In this document: positions 59,507-64,000 of the stretch, one piece after another | Position numbering within the stretch: position 1 is the first letter of the stretch | Layout: each line of letters begins with the position of its first letter | From: Echinimonas agarilytica | Lineage (GTDB): Bacteria > Pseudomonadota > Gammaproteobacteria > Enterobacterales > Neiellaceae | Reading direction: 5' to 3' | Length of the DNA: 64,000 bases | Assembly: GCF_023703465.1 (NCBI RefSeq) | Contig: NZ_JAMQGP010000001.1 | Coordinates: 496,001 to 560,000, forward strand | The notes under the pieces: model-generated | The model's database searches: none | Told to the model about the DNA's origin: nothing | Seen by the model: the letters and a program-made list of their open reading frames with translations, nothing else | Position numbers and translations under genes: made by a program

Positions 59507-60134
59507 TGCGGCAGAATTGGATCGACACTTACCATTAATAGCTATTATCCGTGGTGTCACGCCTGACTCAGTAATCGAGGTTGCAACCGTGCTCATCGAT
59601 GAAGGTTTCACCATGCTCGAAGTTCCGTTAAACAGCCCAGATGCTCTGACTAGCATCAAGATGTTGGTGGAGACATTTGGCGCGCAATATCTCATTGGTG
59701 CGGGCACAGTCACTAATCCAGAGCAGGCACAACAGGTGATAGAAACAGGTGCGAACCTAGTGGTAACGCCTAACTTCAACCAACAAGTGGTGAAAATGTC
59801 AGTGGCCGCCGGTTGTGCGACGTTCCCCGGTGTTGTCACACCAACGGAAGCTTTTCAAGCGTTGGCAGCAGGCGCTACCGGGCTTAAGTTGTTCCCCGTA
59901 TCCATACTCGGCTTGGATGGTTTTAAAGCCCTTAAATCGGTACTCCCAGCGGCAACGCGTTGTTATCCAGTAGGTGGTATTGCGCCGCGTATAGAAAGCA
60001 TGAGTCCGTTTGTGCAAGCAGGAGCAGATGGCTTTGGTTTAGGTTCTGCCCTTTATAAACCGTCGATGTCGTTGCAACAAATTCGGCAGAATGCATGTGA
60101 TTATGTGACAAGCTTTAAAGCTTTAAAGCGTTAA
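59499..60134 (+). CDS. dgoA: 2-dehydro-3-deoxy-6-phosphogalactonate aldolase (DgoA)
   Basis: Class I aldolase of the KDPG/KDPGal family, splitting KDPGal into pyruvate and D-glyceraldehyde 3-phosphate. The 211-residue protein has the Schiff-base lysine in TGLKLFPVS and the catalytic glutamate in TMLEVPLNSP. The IIRGVTPDSVIEVATVLIDEGF opening fits the DgoA-type subgroup. Overlaps dgoK by eight bases, so the two are coupled; this strongly supports the galactonate-type assignment over glucose-type KDPG. Confidence 0.93.
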   Translation: MIDAAELDRHLPLIAIIRGVTPDSVIEVATVLIDEGFTMLEVPLNSPDALTSIKMLVETFGAQYLIGAGTVTNPEQAQQVIETGANLVVTPNFNQQVVKMSVAAGCATFPGVVTPTEAFQALAAGATGLKLFPVSILGLDGFKALKSVLPAATRCYPVGGIAPRIESMSPFVQAGADGFGLGSALYKPSMSLQQIRQNACDYVTSFKALKR

Positions 60135-60242
60135 CGTGTTGAGATTCGGGCGATAATATCCGGCTTAGTCGTGTTTTACTTGATGTAGACGCGATGTTTC
60201 TAGGTGTCATTATCGTGGAATTTGTTATAGTATTAAAATAAT

Positions 60243-60257
60243 AAAGGTTATATGTTT
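60243..60257. promoter_or_regulatory. Degenerate operator copy upstream of the GntR gene
   Basis: AAAGGTTATATGTTT matches AAACAT-N3-ATGTTT at ten of twelve arm positions, 34 bases before the GntR start, suggesting autoregulation. Confidence 0.5.
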
Positions 60258-60291
60258 GAATGCTATTTAACGGAAGAAAGACGTCTATAAA

Positions 60292-61032
60292 ATGAGTGAA
60301 TTAGTTTATTACGACCTCAAACGTTCGGCCAAAATGACTCCGAGTTTATCGGTACAAGTGGCCAGGGAACTCGGCAGACGTATTGTTGCTGGTTCATTCG
60401 AGCCAGGCTCGCTAATCGACGACGAAAATGCACTTGCAGAACGGTTCCAAGTGAGTCGAGTTGTGGTGCGAGACGCAGTGAAGATTCTCGTTGGCAAAGG
60501 CTTGCTGGATGTGCGTCGCGGAATCGGTACGAAAGTAAGGCCTCGTAATGAATGGATTTTGCTTGATGACGACGTACTGGCTTGGCACATCACCGCCACA
60601 CCGCGAGCGGAGTTTATTAATCAATTAATGGATATCCGCCTGGCCTTTGAACCTAAAGCTGCTCGATGGGCGGCGGAGCGAGCGACTGAAGAGGACGTTA
60701 AAGAGATAGACGAAGCCTGCAAACGCATGGAAGAAGAAACCGGCTCGATCGAGAAATTTATCGTCGCTGATGCATTATTCCATAAAGCGATGCTCAGAGC
60801 TGCTCATAATGAATTCTTAAATGCGATGGAAGGTGTGATTTACTCGGCATTGTTGGTGAGTGTTCGGATTACCAATCAAGACCCGCGTAAAAATAGTCAC
60901 TCGGTCGAGTTTCACCGTGAAGTTTACGAAGCCGTTGCAAGTGGTAATGGTGAACAAGCAGAGAAGCTTACAGAGAAGCTTTTATACGATGCGATTCGTC
61001 GCTTGAAAGAGAATTTTGATATTGAAAAATAA
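60292..61032 (+). CDS. FadR-subfamily GntR regulator
   Basis: A 246-residue transcription factor: N-terminal winged helix (about residues 15-82, VARELGRRIVAGSFEPGSLIDDENALAERFQVSRVVVRDAVKIL) and an all-helical FCD ligand-binding domain (about 98-240, RLAFEPKAARWAAERATEEDV). Such regulators (UxuR, ExuR, DgoR, KdgR types) respond to sugar acids. The gene follows dgoA, so 2-keto-3-deoxygalactonate or its phosphate is a plausible ligand. Its probable operator is the AAACAT-N3-ATGTTT palindrome found nearby. Confidence 0.9.
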   Translation: MSELVYYDLKRSAKMTPSLSVQVARELGRRIVAGSFEPGSLIDDENALAERFQVSRVVVRDAVKILVGKGLLDVRRGIGTKVRPRNEWILLDDDVLAWHITATPRAEFINQLMDIRLAFEPKAARWAAERATEEDVKEIDEACKRMEEETGSIEKFIVADALFHKAMLRAAHNEFLNAMEGVIYSALLVSVRITNQDPRKNSHSVEFHREVYEAVASGNGEQAEKLTEKLLYDAIRRLKENFDIEK

Positions 61033-61060
61033 CTCGTGAAATGAGCGAGTTATCCAATTT

Positions 61061-61094
61061 AAAAACGGGAAGCCATCATGGCTTCCCGTTTTTG
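61061..61094 (+). terminator. Rho-independent terminator after the GntR gene
   Basis: AAAACGGGAAGCC-ATCAT-GGCTTCCCGTTTT hairpin with T run, 28 bases after the stop. Confidence 0.9.
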
Positions 61095-61134
61095 TTTCTG
61101 GCTCCCATTTCAGAAAATTTAGTGTTGTAAACTA

Positions 61135-61149
61135 AAACATCATATGTTT
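61135..61149. promoter_or_regulatory. Operator copy upstream of the sulfatase pair
   Basis: AAACATCATATGTTT fits AAACAT-N3-ATGTTT exactly in both arms. It lies 173 bases before the sulfatase start at 61322, immediately after the GntR terminator. Confidence 0.65.
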
Positions 61150-61321
61150 ACATAGATTCAATGTTAGACCCTTCCTGTGGCGCAACAGATACCGCCCACA
61201 TCAGAATTGAAAAGTTCACAGGGCGATTAAACGATGAACGCACGAGATTTGAGCCGTTGCTGGCAACGTACATTCATCAGCGACACTTTCATCAAGAATT
61301 CGAATAAAAGAGTGTAAAAGT

Positions 61322-62851
61322 ATGAAGACCTTGAGTGCTTTTAAGCGAAAAGGCGTAGCCACATTACTGTGTCTTTTAACTCCTTTCATCGCATCATCTG
61401 CAATTGCAGGTGTGCAAACCGCACAGAAAAAGCCGAATGTGCTCGTGCTGATGTTCGATGACATGCGGTTCGACACGTTTTCATATCGAGGCGGCCCAGT
61501 AAATACGCCAAATATTGACCAGTTGGCATCGGAGTCAACCCGTTTTGACAATGCCATGACAACAACTGGCCTATGCTCTCCGTCGCGCGCAGCTTTTTAT
61601 ACTGGGCGTTGGGGCCACAAAAATGGGTTAGATGACAACGTTGAGTTGTATCACACTCGCTTGTCCGAACTGGACCCAAGTGAAGGCGGCTTAATCAAAC
61701 GCGCTTCCGATGCAGGTTATTTAGTGGGCCATGTAGGGAAGTGGCATTTAGGCGCTCGTGGTACAGAAATGCGCGGAGCCGAAATTGATTTAGCCCACGG
61801 ACATGAACCCCGCGAACGCTTCTCTCGCGTATACACGCCTTATTCGAAAGTGCCTAAGGTCAAAGGTTACTACGAGGGCAAACTCGACAAAAATGGCGAA
61901 AAGCACGAGTACTACATCACCACAGAAGGAACTTACGAAGAGACATCCGCCTATAAAAAAGTGATTGCCGGTAAAAAAATGATTCAACAGATGGCGAACG
62001 ATGACCGGCCATTTTTTGGAGTGATTAGTTTTAATCAGCCGCACCCGGCGTACCGTGTACCAGAGCCGTATGCCAGCATGTTCGATCCTAGTGAGGTCGA
62101 GCTACCAGCGAACCACCTTGCTAAGCGTGTGAATAAACCACTGGCGCAAGATGGTATTTGGTGGCCTTGGCATGACGTTGGCCATATGACCGACATGGAT
62201 TGGCGTAAGTCTCGTACATACTATTACGGTGCCATTGCGATGGTTGATCGCATGATAGGGGAGCTGTTGCAAGCTGCGAAAGACCAAGGTGTGTATGACG
62301 ATTTGCATATTGTTTTACTAGGCGATCAAGGCAGCATGCTAGGTGAACATACGCTCTATGACAAAGGTCCCTATGCCTACGATGAGCTCATGCGTATGCC
62401 ACTGCTGATCAAAAATCCTAATTTAGCGCCTCGTGTTGTCAACCGACAGGTGTCTTTGATTGACGTCACTCCCACGCTTGCAGGTGTCATGGGGTTAGAA
62501 AATGACGGAGATGTTGATGGTCAAACACTTACCCCATTGATGCAGCAAGGAGATAAAGCTAAAGAAGGCGAGCTTGATTTAGCCCTGTATGCCTACGAGT
62601 GGTACAACGGATCTTGGTTTGGAATTCGGGCTCTTCGTACGCCTGAATTCAAATTTGTATGGAACCCAGGCGACGCTCGAGATGAATTCTATGATTTAAC
62701 CCAAGACCCTGGCGAAGTCACCAATCAAATCAATAACAAGGTCTATAAAAAGCAAATTGCACTGATGGTGAAATTGATGAAACAAGAGCTCAAACGTGTG
62801 GAAGATCCATCGCTGAAGAAGCTTGAGCATCACGCCAAAGCGTATCTGTAA
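61322..62851 (+). CDS. Exported S1-type sulfatase
   Basis: A 509-residue type I sulfatase with a signal peptide (ending near AIA-G, residue 29-30). The metal-binding pair is in VLMFDDMRFDTFSYRGGPVNTPNIDQLA and the formylglycine motif CSPSR starts at Cys85, a canonical C-x-P-x-R. VGHVGKWHLGARG and VLLGDQGSMLGEH are the other conserved parts. The segment DDMRFDTFSYRGG resembles the S1_7-type group, seen in carrageenan loci; this subfamily guess is unverified. A canonical operator copy is upstream. It starts the sulfatase pair and is followed after 45 bases by another sulfatase. Confidence 0.92.
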   Translation: MKTLSAFKRKGVATLLCLLTPFIASSAIAGVQTAQKKPNVLVLMFDDMRFDTFSYRGGPVNTPNIDQLASESTRFDNAMTTTGLCSPSRAAFYTGRWGHKNGLDDNVELYHTRLSELDPSEGGLIKRASDAGYLVGHVGKWHLGARGTEMRGAEIDLAHGHEPRERFSRVYTPYSKVPKVKGYYEGKLDKNGEKHEYYITTEGTYEETSAYKKVIAGKKMIQQMANDDRPFFGVISFNQPHPAYRVPEPYASMFDPSEVELPANHLAKRVNKPLAQDGIWWPWHDVGHMTDMDWRKSRTYYYGAIAMVDRMIGELLQAAKDQGVYDDLHIVLLGDQGSMLGEHTLYDKGPYAYDELMRMPLLIKNPNLAPRVVNRQVSLIDVTPTLAGVMGLENDGDVDGQTLTPLMQQGDKAKEGELDLALYAYEWYNGSWFGIRALRTPEFKFVWNPGDARDEFYDLTQDPGEVTNQINNKVYKKQIALMVKLMKQELKRVEDPSLKKLEHHAKAYL

Positions 62852-62896
62852 TCAATACATTGTGGAGCCTTGTTGGGCTCTAATTTTGAGGGAATT

Positions 62897-64000
62897 ATGA
62901 ATAAGAAAATGTTTAAAAAGCTCGGCGCTTTGTGTTTGATGAGCGCGTCGGCCTTTTCGGTGACTGCCGCAGAACGTCCAAATATTCTGTGGATATTAGT
63001 GGATGACATGGGCTACGGCGATGTGGGTTTCAATGGTTCAACGGATATCCGCACACCCAACTTAGATACGCTTGCGCAACAAGGCATGACATTTGATGCA
63101 GCATACAACGTTCATCCGTTCTGTGGCCCAAGCCGCGCAGGTTTAATGACCGGCCGCTACCCGCATATGTTTGGTTCGCAGTTTAATCTGCCTACCAGCG
63201 ATATCTCCGGTGGTCTTGGTATTGACTCTAACGAAACCTTTATTAGTAAAACCTTGCAAAACAGCGGTTATTACACAGGTGTTGTAGGGAAATGGCACTT
63301 GGGTGAAACTGCTGAATTTCATCCTCACCAGCGTGGTTTTGATGAATTTTATGGTTTCTTAAATGGCGGGCACAGTTACTTTCCTGAAAAGTTCAAACCG
63401 CAATACGAGAAGCAACGCGAGCAAGGCTTAAACTTAGCCATTTTCCCGTATTTAAAACCTCTAGAGCACAACGGCAAAGAGGTTGATGAGAAAGAGTACA
63501 TTACCGATGGTCTATCGCGCGAAGCGGTGAACTTTATTGAGAAAGCGGCCGACAAAAAAGACCAACCATTCTTTTTATATCTAGCTTACAACGCACCGCA
63601 TTCGCCAATGGAAGCCAAGCAAGAGGATATGGACCAATTTCCTGACATTCAGGATGAGAAGCGTAAAATTTATGCCGGTATGGTGTACGCCATTGACCGT
63701 GGCGTAAAACGTATTGTTGAGTCGTTAAAAGCAACCGATCAATTCGACAATACATTGATTGTGTTCTGGAGCGACAACGGTGGTCGCCCGCCATTAGGTG
63801 CAAGCAATCATCCCCTTCGAGGTCGTAAAGGAAGCGCGCTTGAAGGCGGAACTCGCACTCCAATGCTGTTTCACTGGCCTGAAAAAATTAAAGGCGGTCA
63901 ACACTTCAAACATCCGGTTAGCACGCTTGATTTCTATCCAACATTTGCGGGTTTAGCGGGCGCAGAAGTGCCGAAAGACAAAAAATTAGACGGCGTTGAT
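62897..64000 (+). CDS. Exported S1-type sulfatase, truncated by window edge
   Basis: The frame starts at ATG 62897 with GAGGGAAT upstream and runs off the right edge without a stop; 368 residues are visible. The signal peptide ends near TAA-E (about residue 25). The DD pair is in WILVDDMGYGDVGFNGSTDIRTPNLDTLA, the formylglycine motif is CGPSR at Cys76, and VVGKWHLGETAEFHPHQRGFDEFYGFL and FWSDNGGRPP follow. The overall pattern resembles the S1_19-type group, which includes iota-carrageenan sulfatases, but this is only a resemblance. Forms a pair with the preceding sulfatase, 45 bases apart. Confidence 0.92.
   Translation, partial: MNKKMFKKLGALCLMSASAFSVTAAERPNILWILVDDMGYGDVGFNGSTDIRTPNLDTLAQQGMTFDAAYNVHPFCGPSRAGLMTGRYPHMFGSQFNLPTSDISGGLGIDSNETFISKTLQNSGYYTGVVGKWHLGETAEFHPHQRGFDEFYGFLNGGHSYFPEKFKPQYEKQREQGLNLAIFPYLKPLEHNGKEVDEKEYITDGLSREAVNFIEKAADKKDQPFFLYLAYNAPHSPMEAKQEDMDQFPDIQDEKRKIYAGMVYAIDRGVKRIVESLKATDQFDNTLIVFWSDNGGRPPLGASNHPLRGRKGSALEGGTRTPMLFHWPEKIKGGQHFKHPVSTLDFYPTFAGLAGAEVPKDKKLDGVD

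Noticed and set aside
61233-61316. A 27-codon frame ending just before the sulfatase at 61322
   Set aside because: Weak ribosome site and no conserved feature; could be a leader peptide but I cannot support it.
42660-64000. Sulfatase-maturing enzyme (FGE or anSME) in the locus
   Set aside because: No frame in the window shows the radical-SAM CxxxCxxC or FGE features; maturation must be encoded elsewhere.

Overview
The window is chromosomal DNA of a marine gammaproteobacterium that degrades red-algal polysaccharides (Alteromonadales/Oceanospirillales/Cellvibrionales-like). The evidence is the gene order hflX-hflK-hflC-DUF2065-purA, rnr-rlmB, rpsF-priB-rpsR-rplI, aroQ-accB-accC, dsbD-cutA and fxsA-groES-groEL, all with gammaproteobacterial protein features, interleaved with a GH50 agarase, GH43, GH127, several S1 sulfatases and a large TonB-dependent receptor. 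I see no rRNA, tRNA, CRISPR array, transposase or integrase.

Layout. 0-10 kb: core genes hflX (5' end cut off), hflK, hflC, grxA, DUF2065, purA, a Sel1-repeat protein, rnr, rlmB and a DUF2750 protein. 10-13.8 kb: a GH50 agarase lipoprotein and an exported serine hydrolase on the minus strand, placed between two core blocks that are usually adjacent. 14-15.6 kb: rpsF-priB-rpsR-rplI. 15.8-19.2 kb: YitT-like and ChrA-like membrane proteins, a lipocalin and an exported hypothetical protein. 19.3-24.4 kb: xylose module xylR / xylB-xylA with a perfect CRP-type site, then phhB. 24.4-28 kb: a ROK repressor, a GalT-like enzyme, and a small gene carrying an in-frame amber codon next to orphan regulatory signals. 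28-32.4 kb: an RND pump and its adaptor. 32.6-40.2 kb: accC, accB, aroQ, dsbD, cutA, fxsA, groES and groEL, the last two behind a sigma-32-type promoter.

40.8 kb to the right edge: a polysaccharide-utilisation region with four S1 sulfatases (one fused to a YHYH domain and carrying an unusual CSTTR motif, one running off the window), an HTTM-DCC membrane protein, a cupin, GH43, a TonB-dependent receptor, GH127, an exported SMP-30-like beta-propeller protein, a sugar-porter MFS transporter, 2-keto-3-deoxygalactonate kinase and aldolase (dgoK-dgoA) and a FadR-type GntR regulator. The inferred flow is capture of sulfated oligosaccharide at the outer membrane, periplasmic desulfation and trimming, import, cytoplasmic GH127 cleavage, and a sugar-acid route ending in KDPGal, pyruvate and glyceraldehyde 3-phosphate. 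This matches the logic known for carrageenan (3,6-anhydro-D-galactose) catabolism, but the sugar dehydrogenase and cycloisomerase/dehydratase steps are not in the window.

The most informative new signal is a shared palindrome, AAACAT-N3-ATGTTT, in three promoter regions of this cluster: between the SMP-30-like gene and the MFS gene, in front of the GntR gene itself with two mismatches, and in front of the sulfatase pair. It is the likely operator of the local GntR regulator and would define its regulon.
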